NCBI GenBank assembly: GCA_009617715.1
Contig: VTFK01000164.1
Location: 372,001 to 436,000, forward strand
Length of the DNA stretch: 64,000 nt
Direction: 5' to 3'
DNA from: Plectrocnemia conspersa
Taxonomy: Eukaryota > Arthropoda > Insecta > Trichoptera > Polycentropodidae
Numbering within the stretch: the stretch's first letter is position 1; each line of letters begins with the position of its first letter. The notes beneath the pieces were generated by a model. The model was not told the DNA's origin, made no database searches, and saw only the letters and a program-made list of their open reading frames with translations. Positions 1 through 13,305 of the stretch are shown here, one piece after another. The position numbers were made by a program, and so were the translations under genes.

Positions 1-2930
1 TCCTCATGTGATATTTCAAAAACATATATAATAGGTGTCATTGTCATCATTTGACTACGTCATAGTTACTCATCCGAGGAAATCTGCTTTTTAATTAATT
101 TATTCCGATATTGAATCACGGGTATTCCTATAAACATCACACGAATTCCGATCGTTAAATTTTTAACGATGCCGTTTTGCATTCAAATAGCTCGTCTCAT
201 TTCTCGAAGACAAAGAGTGTAATACTTATCGAATGTCAATTAACGGTAAGTCGCATAAGGAAAAGCTTATGTCACGTTTGCCAAATTTATGTAACATATC
301 CAATTTTATTTTTTTAACATTTTAGGAACAATAATTATTTTTTAAATACATATATAACAACTTTCTGCTTTATATAATTGTTTTTTTTAACAATCAAAAA
401 AGAACAATTAGAAAATAAGTTACGTTTTATTTTTTAGGAAGATATAATTGTATCATCTTTATACGCGCTAACTAAAATTTGAGTTGCGCAACTGTCTTTA
501 CGGAAGTGAAAATTATTAACCTTGACGAACTATCGTATTATGAGAAAGGTAATTATCTTGGGATTAATCTAGATCTAGATTAATGAGCGCCTTTTAATTA
601 AATGCTAAAGTATATCTATGATTATTCTTCTTTGTTATTTTAAGCCGTTCTTAAATATATCCATAGATCTGGAATATATTTTTCAGATACATCTTTGATA
701 AACTAGAGCTACTCAAACATTAACAGATTGTTAATCTATACTAATGGCAAATAAAAATAATAGTTTGAAATATTATACCTAATGTATATATGTATACATT
801 AATATTATTAATCAAAATTTGCTATAAAATATATATTTCTCTTTTTTTTTTATATACAAATTCATATTTATAATCAATTAGTCATTATTTGGTATTTATT
901 AAGTCATATTCTTCTTTGTCTGTCATTGAGTTCGAACGAACTCAGTGACTCAAAGCTGCGAAAATCGGTTCAAGTTCTTTATGATCTTTTCGGAATGGTG
1001 CCTCGAGCGCAAGTTAATGCCTGCATTACACTCTCTGTAAGTCGGTCGAGACCTACGACTTCGAGTAAGCGACCACACAGTCGCAAATTGCATATGCCAT
1101 CCGGACGGCGGCTTCTGTCACGTATAGCCGGAATATTTGCGCGCGATCGAAAAATGTGCCAAATAATCGCAATTTTTAAATTGTCATATTATTTAAATTA
1201 CGCTACTGATAATTATAAAAGTTTGTGTGGGCACTCACAAATATAATATCAGTGAAAACTTTTCGGTCGTAAATATTCAATTTACGCAAAATCTTTCTCG
1301 GCTTTTGCAAAATGCCATAAGGCATAAAAATGATACTTCAGAATACGAACACCACATCTGTGACTATCCTGGAATTTGTCGCCATCGATTCTAAATAAGA
1401 ATTCGTTATGGTGTGACATTTATATAAACCGATCTAGGAAAATACATAAGGATATTTGAAACGATTTTTTTTAACAAAATCAAGTACCACTAATTAATTT
1501 TTAATAAAAAAAATATAATAACGATATCTGTTAGAAGAATATACTATCAAAAATATAATTAATCCCTTTTGGTGCCCTAAAATATTCAAAGATGTCAGTA
1601 AGAGTCTGCTGAAGTCCTCGATTAGCATGTGGTATTATAACTTGACCACGTGACCACGATGCAGTGCTCGACATGCGTGTTAACCATAGAACGCATACGC
1701 GCATACTGAAATTGAACCGAGTTGCTCGTTCCATCTCAGTTTGCGAAACAACATATCATTATCTCTCTCACTGTTGTCACTTAACAAGCGAGAGAGCGAT
1801 AGGGGAAGTATCTCACCGCTCGCGCTCGAAAGAGCAGCTCCGAATTCGGTCCCTTTGACTCGGAAAATAATGTCGACAATATTCAACAGACTCTTACTGA
1901 CTGACTTTGTATTTTGGTCATCACATAATATAGCCGAGATATTACAGTTTTTATTAAATTAATATTCCGCAGCACTTCTCATTACATTGCTAAAAGTCAA
2001 AAGATTTCTCTATAGATCTACATCTCAAACGACTCTAATTTTCAGATTAATTTTTGGTTTAGTATGTATTAGTATGCGTTACCACCTTGATTTTAATTTA
2101 TAAGTAGCTCATGCTCTGTAAATGTATAGTGCATACAGTTAATTTTAAATGTCTCATCCGAAGTGAAAACGCATTCTAACCTTGACTTCCTATTTTTCAT
2201 TTTCGATAACCAGCTTGAGACTGATATGATCGCCGGACGCGACTAAGCGAGATATCCTATCTAAGTTGTGTCGAAATCGAGTTTTTGCAGTAAGAGGTCT
2301 GTACTTGAGCTACTTGTTCGACGAAACCTTTCAGAGCATTAATAATATCAACTCTACAGCGCCGGTCCACCCGATCGTCACGCTCTGTCGATTGGACCAA
2401 AGAAAAAGGATCTTTTGTATAATATATTAAAACATGAATGATATAAACTGAACTGAAAAATTGTTCATAATAAAAAAATATCGTTGAATAGATTTAAATC
2501 TAACCTAATTGCCCAAATTATCAAGTTATGATTGGATAATTATTGTAATAACGTTTCAATTATGTTTGCTTTTAATTTGAAACATAATGTTTGCAAAATG
2601 TTAAGTCATTGCGAATTTGTACGCCCATACCGTTTGTCCCACTACTGTTAAATCTGATCGACAATACCACTTCCTTATTGCTTGTTGACCTCTGACTTTG
2701 TCCGTGTACCAATATTGCAACAAGCTCCTGAGCTTTCAACCGAGTGTATAGGTTGAACATAAAAATAATAAATTAAGAATACGAATATTTTATAGTTTAG
2801 GTACAAGCGTGAAAAATACGACATCATATACAAGAGTTTCAAGAACAATATTTTATTTTTAATTAATTTATATAGCTAATATATATAATTGTTTTATACA
2901 CTAAACAAATTTAATCAAAACCTACATATA
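1..2930. other. AT-rich intergenic stretch, no gene supported
   Basis: No reading frame here has splice-consistent, recognisable coding character. The 106-codon frame at 926-1246 starts on TTG and matches no family I know. A GC-richer patch at about 1660-1880 has overlapping open frames on both strands and a CTCTCGCT-type purine/pyrimidine repeat, which fits a repeat remnant better than an exon. Confidence 0.5.
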
Positions 2931-3245
2931 ATGCACGAAGGTGTTTCTTTATTTCATTGAGGAAACCCCTTACATTTTTATTTTTGCAGGTTGTTCTAGA
3001 AATATCATAACACAAATTCACACCTCCGTTCATTATTCCTTGAATTGTCTCTATTTCTAGTATTAAATCTGTATTTCTTATTAAATACTTAACATACTAT
3101 TTTCTAACTTATATATAAATACTAAAACATTCATATTCAATATTTCTTGAACATCCAACCATTATAATCTATCACACACACATCTACAACTAGTAAATAT
3201 ATTTTTATTTAAAACAAATCCAAATAAATTGGCCCCCACAACAGC
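2930..3245 (-). mobile_element. LINE 3' end relic (reverse transcriptase C-terminal region)
   Basis: Read on the minus strand, the sequence gives broken frames resembling the C-terminal end of non-LTR retrotransposon ORF2: a WLDVQEILN motif, then NVLVFIYKLEN, later RGFLNEIKKHLR. Stops and frameshifts interrupt it. A second copy of the same family lies at about 30754-31010. The shared 3' tail (an ATATAGCTAAT...AATCAAAAC block at about 2870-2925) also appears at 29598-29643, so the two fragments are the same element. It is a 5'-truncated dead copy. Clade is not certain; CR1/Jockey-like from motif style. Confidence 0.6.
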
Positions 3246-3694
3246 AAAAAAATACTTCATACAGCAAAATGCAATATTCGACAATGACCCAATAGAAAAT
3301 GTCACACAGTAGAAACGCTTTACTCATATCAAGAGCATTTTTCAGAATCAGACCTCTATTCTCTAATCTTTAACTAAGAATTCGCACGGTTTGTTGTAAT
3401 ATTTTCAGTATTTTTCACGGAGTGGAAGCGTAAATATTTAATCAATTATTAATCCAAAAAGTAGAGGTCTTAGAAATGAAGATCTAAAAACGTTTGCCAA
3501 AATTTTCTGAGTGGATAGAATTATGCATATTGAAGTCCTCCGATGTTTAGTAAAAGAATGAAAAGTGCTGCGGATTATCAAGATAAAAACTTCAATATCT
3601 TGGCTATTTGAAACGATCAAAATATAATCTAAATCGACTCATTATTCAGGGAAAAATAAGCGGAAGAAGTATAGGCAGACGTCAGATCTCAAGG

Positions 3695-3933
3695 CAGTGG
3701 CGTAGCTATGGGGGGCGGGCCGCCCCGGGCGGCACTTACTTGGGGGCGGCATATTCGCGTTGGGATCGTCTAGTGTGGTTTTTAATCCTGAATGCACTAA
3801 AACATATATAAATCCACGAATAACAAGAAATGAATAATAACCAATTTATTATTTTATGAACCTGCAAAAAATATATGGGGGGCGGCAATTTTAAGGATCG
3901 ACCTGGGCGGCACATACCCTAGCTACGCCACTG
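3695..3933. mobile_element. Non-autonomous hAT-type MITE
   Basis: This 239-bp element is bounded by inverted ends: CAGTGGCGTAGCTATGGGG on the left and a block reading CCCTAGCTACGCCACTG on the right. It is flanked by an identical 8-bp target duplication, TCTCAAGG, at 3687-3694 and 3934-3941. The CAGTGGCGTAGCTA terminus and the 8-bp duplication are both hAT features. It encodes nothing; the interior is GC-rich at the ends and AT-rich in the middle. Confidence 0.85.
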
Positions 3934-4028
3934 TCTCAAGGCTATGCAATTTGAGAGAATTATTTTGAGAATAATTCATTTGGGGGCGAGGGGTAAGTGA
4001 GGGTATTTCCCTCCCCTCTCTCCAATGT

Positions 4029-4225
4029 TGGTCAATAGGATAGCGCAAAAACAATTATCACATCACAGAAAGCAAAAATCCATGTTAAAAGTAATAAAAT
4101 CATGTCGGCGGCGCTCAGTACCGAGCGTTCCCACTGTAACGGCGCGGCTTTTGACGTGGATTTTTGACTTCTAAGAAAGGATAATTGTTTTTTGCGCTCT
4201 CTTATTGATCAAAATTTGGTTTAGA
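4029..4225. repeat. Foldback repeat, copy A
   Basis: The left arm reads TTGGTCAATAGGATAGCGCAAAAACAATTATC in sense and the right arm returns GATAATTGTTTTTTGCGC, then TATTGATCAAAATTTGG, so the block folds back on itself. Copy B is at 26145-26325 and a half copy at about 13301-13365. Sequence beyond the right arm (to about 4480) is also shared with 26325-26760, so the repeat unit is larger than the foldback. No coding capacity is seen. Family is unidentified. Confidence 0.6.
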
Positions 4226-5381
4226 TATGCTTCGTTCGATTTTCACTTATTGTAAATCGTAATATTGTCATAAAAAGTCATAACCGAGCGTTTCTACTGC
4301 GACGATGATGCTACGATTTTATGCTTTTGACGTGGATTCTCAGCAGAATTTGGCCAGAAAATGACATGCCATCAAATAAAATACTATGAATCTTAATGAA
4401 ATCGAAATATTAAGAAAATAACTACCAGTTGGCCAACATTTGCACCTTTTGTAAAAAGCTGAAATGATGTTCCTAGAATAATTAGGATACAATTCCACTG
4501 AAATATTCCGTACGGTAGTAAAAAAATCAAAATCACGATAGATAGAAGATTGTACAATAAATTAACTAAAATTTTAAAAAAGCTCTAAAAATATTCGTAA
4601 ATGTCTAGCGCAGAGCATCTATATATTTCAAGTGCGTTACAACGGCAAATAACAATGGATTTTTCAATATTTAACAGCCGTTCTAAACCTGCAAAAAAAA
4701 TGGGCGAGCACTAAGCTTCCCTCAGACTAGGCATATGTATAAAAATAATAAAATACACTAGACTAAAATTAAAAAAATAAAGAACTTAAGCCAATGACAG
4801 ATGAAGACGACCGAAGAAGCAGCCGCTTCACTCTTCCCGTCATCCATGATTCAGTGGAAAGCGAACTTAACATACACATAAACAAAATTATACAACTGAA
4901 ATAGTTGCACAATATCAATTATAACATTCATTGGCTTAGATAATATTATTTATAAATAAAGCGCTACATGTCACGTCATGTAGTGTTTGTAATGTGACGA
5001 GTATTTCCTATTGTCACTATGCAAAATTCGACGTTATGCAAAATTTGGAATGTGAATGTATATTATGTATGTTTGCACAATCGGCAGCGTGTTGTGTATG
5101 AATAAAAATTAGATTATGACATTCATTATCAATAATTGATTGTCAAATGTAGATTTTTGCTGTATAATAATTCAAATAGCATATAAATTGCTCTAAATTT
5201 AAATTTATGTGGTATATAAAGTAACCATTTTAAATTATAACAGAGGCTAAAATAATTATTTTAAATGGAACGTAGGCTGCATTTAAAAATGCCAACCTAA
5301 AATCATTAAGTTTTTTTCAATATGTATTATACAAGGTCGAATAAAAATTGTTTGATGGAATAAAGTGGTATTTATCTAAAG

Positions 5382-6867
<1,486 letters not shown>

Positions 6868-6875
6868 ATCTAAAG

Positions 6876-9800
6876 CATCAAGTGGTAGTTTATTTAATGC
6901 ACTCTCTGTGGTCAATTATCAAAAAATGCATTACCCAAATGGTTGATTTTCTAAAAAATTGATATCAATAATTTTGATACGCGGAGCTAAGACGATGATG
7001 AAACAATATGTGTTATTAACAAAAGTGCAAGCGTTTCGAATTGTCCGTTTTCCGAATACCACAAAGCATACTCATAAATCACCAATTCGTCTCAAGAGCT
7101 ACAGAATGTCAGCGTGAAAGTTTTTCGCGAAATGGGCTCCGAACGCGTAACGAGCCTCATTGTTATGCGAGTTTCCACGCCGCGACTCCTCCGTTTCTGG
7201 TAATTAAAGTGAAAATGCCCGATTGATAATGCCAACCGTTAATCATAAGCATTTTGTAGCTAAAATCGTCAAAATAAAATCATCAAAGAAAATCAAACTA
7301 AGAAGCGTGAAAGAAAAACTTTCGTCTTCCGCAGAGTGGAACAAGGCCGCGGATTTGCGACTTGATTTACGATATCGTTAAATGTTGTGCTTTATTATAA
7401 TATAATAACGATAGATAGTGTGTTGTTTTTTTTTATTTGTGTGTATTCTAGATGTTCAAGATGTTCAGGATCGTTACGAAACTGCCTTTTGGCACGCGCG
7501 GGTTTGTGTTGCTCCATGATGCTTTGATTAATAGCTATAGTTTGGTGCTAACACGCAACGTCAGATTACACTTCAAATTAAAACACATTGAAAATATGAT
7601 GGATAGCTAATGACATCAATTTATTCTGTATAATATCGAGCGCTCAAAGAATTCGATAAAAAATCTGTAATAAGGCAACACTCCGTTCCAGCCTGCAAAC
7701 GATTGACGTCAGACATTCAGGTCAGAATTACATATTGTGTCACTTACCTAAATGAATTGTATATTATTCACATAATTTGCCAATATTATTATTTTAAAAA
7801 TAAAATTGCATACATATATTCGAGATAAAACTAAACAAATATTATTATTTATTATAATCTGGCCCGAGATTGTCGATCATTGAGATTGTGAAAAGAATTC
7901 TGAGAAACGATCGTACAGATTTGGTCCGAATCGACCGCCATATGTTCCATAATCATACAGTCGGTGCAGAATTTTGTCGAAATCCATCTCTAGAACACCC
8001 ACGCCGTAAACTCTGAAGAGTCGGAGACAAAGAAAGAATCGCAGCTATGTCAACGCACCTGAGGTTCAAAGTTTGAGAAGGATGCTGCGAAAGGACGACT
8101 CTTTGTTTGAGCGATACGTACATATAAAATACACGTATACTACAATATATACGACCAGATCGAAAGTCACGCAAACATTATTTTCATCTCGGAGTTCGAA
8201 GCGACGAACGGTAAACCGAAGGCGAGTAACGGTCTGTGTCGCGAGATGAGGATCGAGTCGATGGTGATGGGTGATTTTTATGGTTGACAGATCTCTTTAT
8301 CTGACTATGGTGTGTATTTTGGGCAAACAAATTGAGTGGTGCTCTTTACAGCTACATAATCATTTCCTCGTTTTCCAGATCTATAACACTGAGAAGATAA
8401 GATCATCCGATTTTCATATGAAACCAATGTAAGTTTTAATTAATTGTTATAAACTATAATACATACAGTTTATTTGTTTAAATTTAAATCAATTTTTGGT
8501 ATGAATGTAACTACAAAAATATATTTTTCAGTTGCTTCTTTGATAACGAGTGACGCGTAAATATATGCATTATTTAGCTACACGTATAAGCTCCAAAAAT
8601 TCAATATCCTAATTTATCTTATAAATTAATCGCTAATTTTAAATCATTGAAAAGTCATTAATTTTAATTAGTTAGTATTTTTTTATAGTCGATTTAATTA
8701 TTTATATAGCCAATTTACGATACTATAAATATTAATAAAAACGTTCAGTTCTAACATAATATAATATAAAGTTATCTTTGTTAATAATCAGTATTGTATA
8801 ATTGAAGTATCTTTTTTCTGCGTCAGACTCTGAAGGATCCAGTCGTCTAAATTCCTGATGTCGAGCTAGACCAGAGTTTGACTTTTTTATATAAATACTT
8901 TTTTTAGCTGTTACAAAAGATTTTCCTAGTGTAATTTATTTATTTATTTGATTATTTGATTAAAACAATAACTATAATTATTATCAATTCATCTACTTTA
9001 ATTTAGTTAGTAGTACTGTGTTTCAATGATTTAAAATTAGAGACATTTTAATTATTTTAGCTAAAAAGCATTTAAGTTTATTAAAACAAATAAAATGTAT
9101 CAATCATACAAAATCTAGAACTTCACTGGTGTATTGGGACAGACGATCTGTCTCTATCTACTACTCCTAATTTTTTACTATTACTAATAATTATTCAATT
9201 TAAACAAATATTTTTTGTAATGCAAAGTCCATTTATTCCTACATTGAGATATTTAAGGATTTGTATTTGAATCAAGCTAAAAATATTGGCAAACGGGTAA
9301 TGATTTAAAAAACATAAACATAAAATGGACTTACGCCACTTTCAATAATACCAAATTATGAAAAATATAAACAGTAGCTATTTATATTTATATTTTATTA
9401 GAAGTTGGCTTTTCTAAAACGTATTTTTAATGTTAAAAATTAAAATTAAAATGAAGATATGTAAGAAAGCGAATAATCGAGTTTATTAAAAAATAATTGC
9501 AGTTATGTTATGATAAACAAGTATGAAAAGTAAATTACTTTTTAACAAACTAATTCATATTTCAATCTTATTTCTTCAACATTTTACAATTCAACTTATT
9601 TTGATTAATTTATAAGGATATTGTGCAACATTAACTGTGTGATTCTAAATATAAAAAGATAATATTATTATCTGACCAAAAATGGACTTATGCCACTATT
9701 AAAAATACGGCTCATATATTTGTTTTAAATTAATTTAAATATTATTTTAATGGCAGGTGAATTAATGGGGTAGTTTATACAATTGCTGAACAACTTTATG

Positions 9801-12670
9801 GCCAGTATTTCTGTGTTTAAGCCAAGTTTTCTTATAAACCCTCATTTATTTATCACTAGCGCTAAAATTATACTAAAACAAAAGTTCAAGTTTTTTTAAA
9901 GCAATATTACAACTTACAATAAATAAGAATCGAATGAAGCATAAATAAACCGAATTTTGACCAATAGGTGGGCGCAGATGCCCCCACGTGCCCTCCCCCC
10001 CTCAATAATTGTCCTGGAATTTTAGATAAATTACATAAAAGGTCACCTCAGATATTTATGAACAAAAATTTTCGAATAATAAAAATACGAAATGACCCTC
10101 CATCGGACATTTTTGACGAAAATGTCTGAGGTGAACTTTTTTAGCTGTCCCGGTTTAGAGCTTCATAATTATGGTAAGCCTACTACTGTACCACTATCTA
10201 GAGAGATTTAAACGGATAAAATCGTACAACAAATCTAATGGCGTAGCATAAACATCACATGACCATTTTAAGAGGACGAATCACTGTTATTTGAATAGTA
10301 CATTTTAAACATTTCTATCAAAGCGATTAAAAATTTATATTAAATAGCATAAAAACACACAAGTGGACCTCACATGTATGTTTCAATCATATGGTATTTA
10401 ACAGTCATTAAATACATGTTTTTTGTACATAGTGACTCATAAAGATAAGAGCAGTAAAATGCTTGAAATGTCACTTTTTCACATTCAACACGCATACTCT
10501 CTGCGAACGAATGAAATTCTCTTTCAACATAAAAATGCGAATAATGAAAGTTGCTGAAATCGAATAAACTATTATATATAAATTGCATAAAAAGGGAGAT
10601 GTACGTCGTTTGCCAATGGTCGAATTTTTCGAGCTTATGACCTGAAAGCTATACGCAAAGGACACTGAAGTGTTGCCATAAGATAATAAATATTATTATA
10701 AAATAGTATTATTACGCCTAACGGAGATTATTCTACGCAAGTATAAATTATAGAGTATGTGCGTATACGTAATGTATACACAACACAGCCTTCGAATTAT
10801 TCATCGCCATTGATGGCAATAGTCGGTGCATTCTTTGGACAAGCCAACGGCACAACCTAAATAAAATAGAAAGGAAAAAAGAAGAGTAACGAACCCAGTA
10901 GATCTTGTCTAGATATAATGCAAGTATAGCGTACAGTCTGTTGATAATGACAATATATTATTTAACATCGATAGAATAAGAACGGTGGATCGCCGATTTT
11001 AATTAATTAAAACGTTACGTAAGTCATAAACTGGTTTAAACGAACGATATAATTTATTGGCTATTATAAAATGTTAATTAATCAGTGTCATTTCCGACTT
11101 TTACTGGAGCATTTTTAATGACATAAGCGAGCAGTAAAATGTATATAAACTCATACAGTTTTAATGTAATCCGTTATTATGATTCATAAAGGAAATACTC
11201 TAAGTAGCCGTGAATTTTCACACATTTCAAACTCAAACCTCAAATTAAAGGTCAACGATAATGTATTGACACTATACGACTCATTTTATGTAAATTTATT
11301 CAATAGTTTATTGTTATTCCCGTAACGTTCGTTTTTAAACGTTGTTACATGACGGTTAAAAAACCAGATTTTATTAATCCGGTAAGTCGTCGCTTTTCAT
11401 ATTTTATTGCATTTCTTTTAAAAACGGAAATCGAATCCAGTTTTTAATGCATTTATATATGTACTTTTTATTCACCATTTACGATTCAAAGCCTCTAGAT
11501 CTTAACCCAAAAATATTCGACCATTAAATAATGCAATTCAAATTTATATTTAAATACTGCTAATATTTTATTTTTGTAAACAAACATGAACGAGGGCCCC
11601 TAATCTGAGAAAAATCGACCATATATTTTAAACATAATTTATAAGAATTATATTTTTAATTCAAATTTAAATATTATTCGACATATTAAAAATCGACCAT
11701 AAAGTATTGACGTTAATCCCTCTTTTAAGCGTATTATTTAGCACAGTATTTAAAAGTTTAATTAAGATAACAACTGCAACAAAAATCCCCCTTTGAATGC
11801 AAACGTCGCCCGTGACCATGAGTTCGATGCAATCCCTTTACCACTTCCACCACTAACGGTGCTGGAGTTTTTTGTCGGAAAGTTTAATAAACTGCACTTA
11901 CCGCTGTCAGCAGCCTCCTCGCTTTTGGAATCCTCAGTCCGAACTATCACGACACTAGAACGCGGCGGCGAGAGTCGCGAACGAGTCGGAGTCGCTCTTC
12001 ATTCAGTGGATATTTAGCGAAACGTCCGGACGTGAGTCTCTTTGGGAGGCCCGCGCCTGACTGCTCGCACTCCGTAAGCACAGACCGCCCACCACCCACC
12101 ACCCACCGCACACAGCCTCCACAGAAATACACAATTTAACTTCAACAAACTCTTTAACCCTTACTCTGGTGACCCTGACGTCTCGTCTATCGATAAACAT
12201 AAGAATCTAATTTTATTTTTATTTAATATCTTGACAATTGAATATATTATTCAAAATCTATGCCAAACTAAGAAATCACTCTTACCTCATAAACTAGAAC
12301 TCAAAATATTAGGCTGGGTTTTTATTAAGTGTCATTAAATTCCTAAAACAATAAAGACATTGAGAAACCCCGAAAGAGGAAAATTGCCCAAGAAAATCGC
12401 AGATGCGTATCATATTAATCTATTAACACAACGTGAGCTGGTAAGGAAAATGATGATGAAAATGAAAATTCATGTATTTAAAATATTTCATGGATTTTAA
12501 AAGGTTAAAACATAACAAATATAGGCCAGCAATGTAATAGTTATAGTCAAAGTGAGGTGATTGTCGGATAGTGCCACGTGCGATGCATATTTCTAATTTA
12601 TGAAGTATGATAAAACACAAAAATTTAAGGATATTTTCGATTTTTTTTATTAATCGAACATTTGATTTAT
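6876..12670. other. Gene-poor AT-rich stretch
   Basis: I see no supported protein gene. The stretch holds scattered repeat fragments: two near-direct repeats of an AAAATGGACTTAYGCCACT motif at about 9326 and 9681, and a fragment at about 9960-10140 sharing poly-purine and low-complexity character with other dispersed repeats. It also contains the candidate first-exon/promoter patch near 11.9-12.03 kb, listed separately. Open frames of 60-75 codons here look like chance. Confidence 0.45.
11902..12031. promoter_or_regulatory. Candidate divergent promoter with two first-exon splice donors
   Basis: A locally GC- and CpG-rich block sits in AT-rich surroundings. On the minus strand a strong donor (GACAGCG|GTAAGTGCAG) ends a possible first exon at 11902. 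On the plus strand an initiator-like TTCATTCAGTGG at about 11998-12009 is followed by a donor (CCGGAC|GTGAGTCTC) after 12031. No downstream coding exon could be joined to either, so the transcripts, if real, have their coding exons elsewhere. This is inference from motifs alone. Confidence 0.25.
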
Positions 12671-12679
12671 TCAATTAAA

Positions 12680-13305
12680 TAATCGACTCCTTTGCAGCAG
12701 CCGATCCTTCCGATGACTTATTCGTACATTTCGGGCTATAACTTGGTGGATTTTGGTGCTTAGGTTCTCTAACGTTTCAGGTTTGTCAGCATAGACACGA
12801 CTCTTACCGTAACCACAAAAATAGCAAACGACGTCAAATCGCATGATCTTGGCGGCTGGTTGACGTCACCAAAATGTGCAATAATGCAACCTGGAAATTT
12901 TTCACGCAAAACATCTAACGTTGCACCAGATGTGTGCCAAATTGCGCCATCTTGTTGGAAACACGTGTCTTCCACGTCAATATATTTGATTTAGTACCAA
13001 AAATAATCAATTATCCTGCGCATATAACGCTCACCATTGACTGTTACAATCTTACCTTCATCGTTTTCAAAAAAGTAAAACCCAATGACGCCGCTTGAGC
13101 ACGATGCGCACCAAACAATCACTTTTTGGGCATGTACTGGTCTCTTGTGAATCACATGAGGATTTTCCTCGCCCCATATGTGGAAACTTTACTTATTAAC
13201 ATACCCAGAGTGGTGGAAATGTGCCTTATCAGAGAAAAATATTTTCTTTGAAAAATCAGCATCAACTTCTTGCTGCTGTAACACAAAATCTGTATAAATT
13301 GCAAA
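12680..13305 (-). pseudogene. mariner-like transposase relic
   Basis: The minus strand translates to the C-terminal half of a mariner-superfamily transposase. In order: FSDKAHFHHSGYVNK with the first catalytic Asp, IWGEENPHVIHKRPVHAQKV, GVIGFYFFENDEGK, FQQDGAIWHT with the second Asp, then FGDVNQPPRSCDLT and a tail through LENLSTKIHQVI. The expected third catalytic Asp (normally CDLTPLDFF) is lost, since this copy reads CDLTSFAIF. Stops interrupt the frame (for example after GYVNK). No flanking inverted repeats were found, and a foldback repeat abuts it at 13301. Inactive. Confidence 0.8.

Noticed and set aside
926..1246. 106-codon frame
   Set aside because: Starts on TTG, has no recognisable domain, mixed composition, and no neighbouring exon or promoter.
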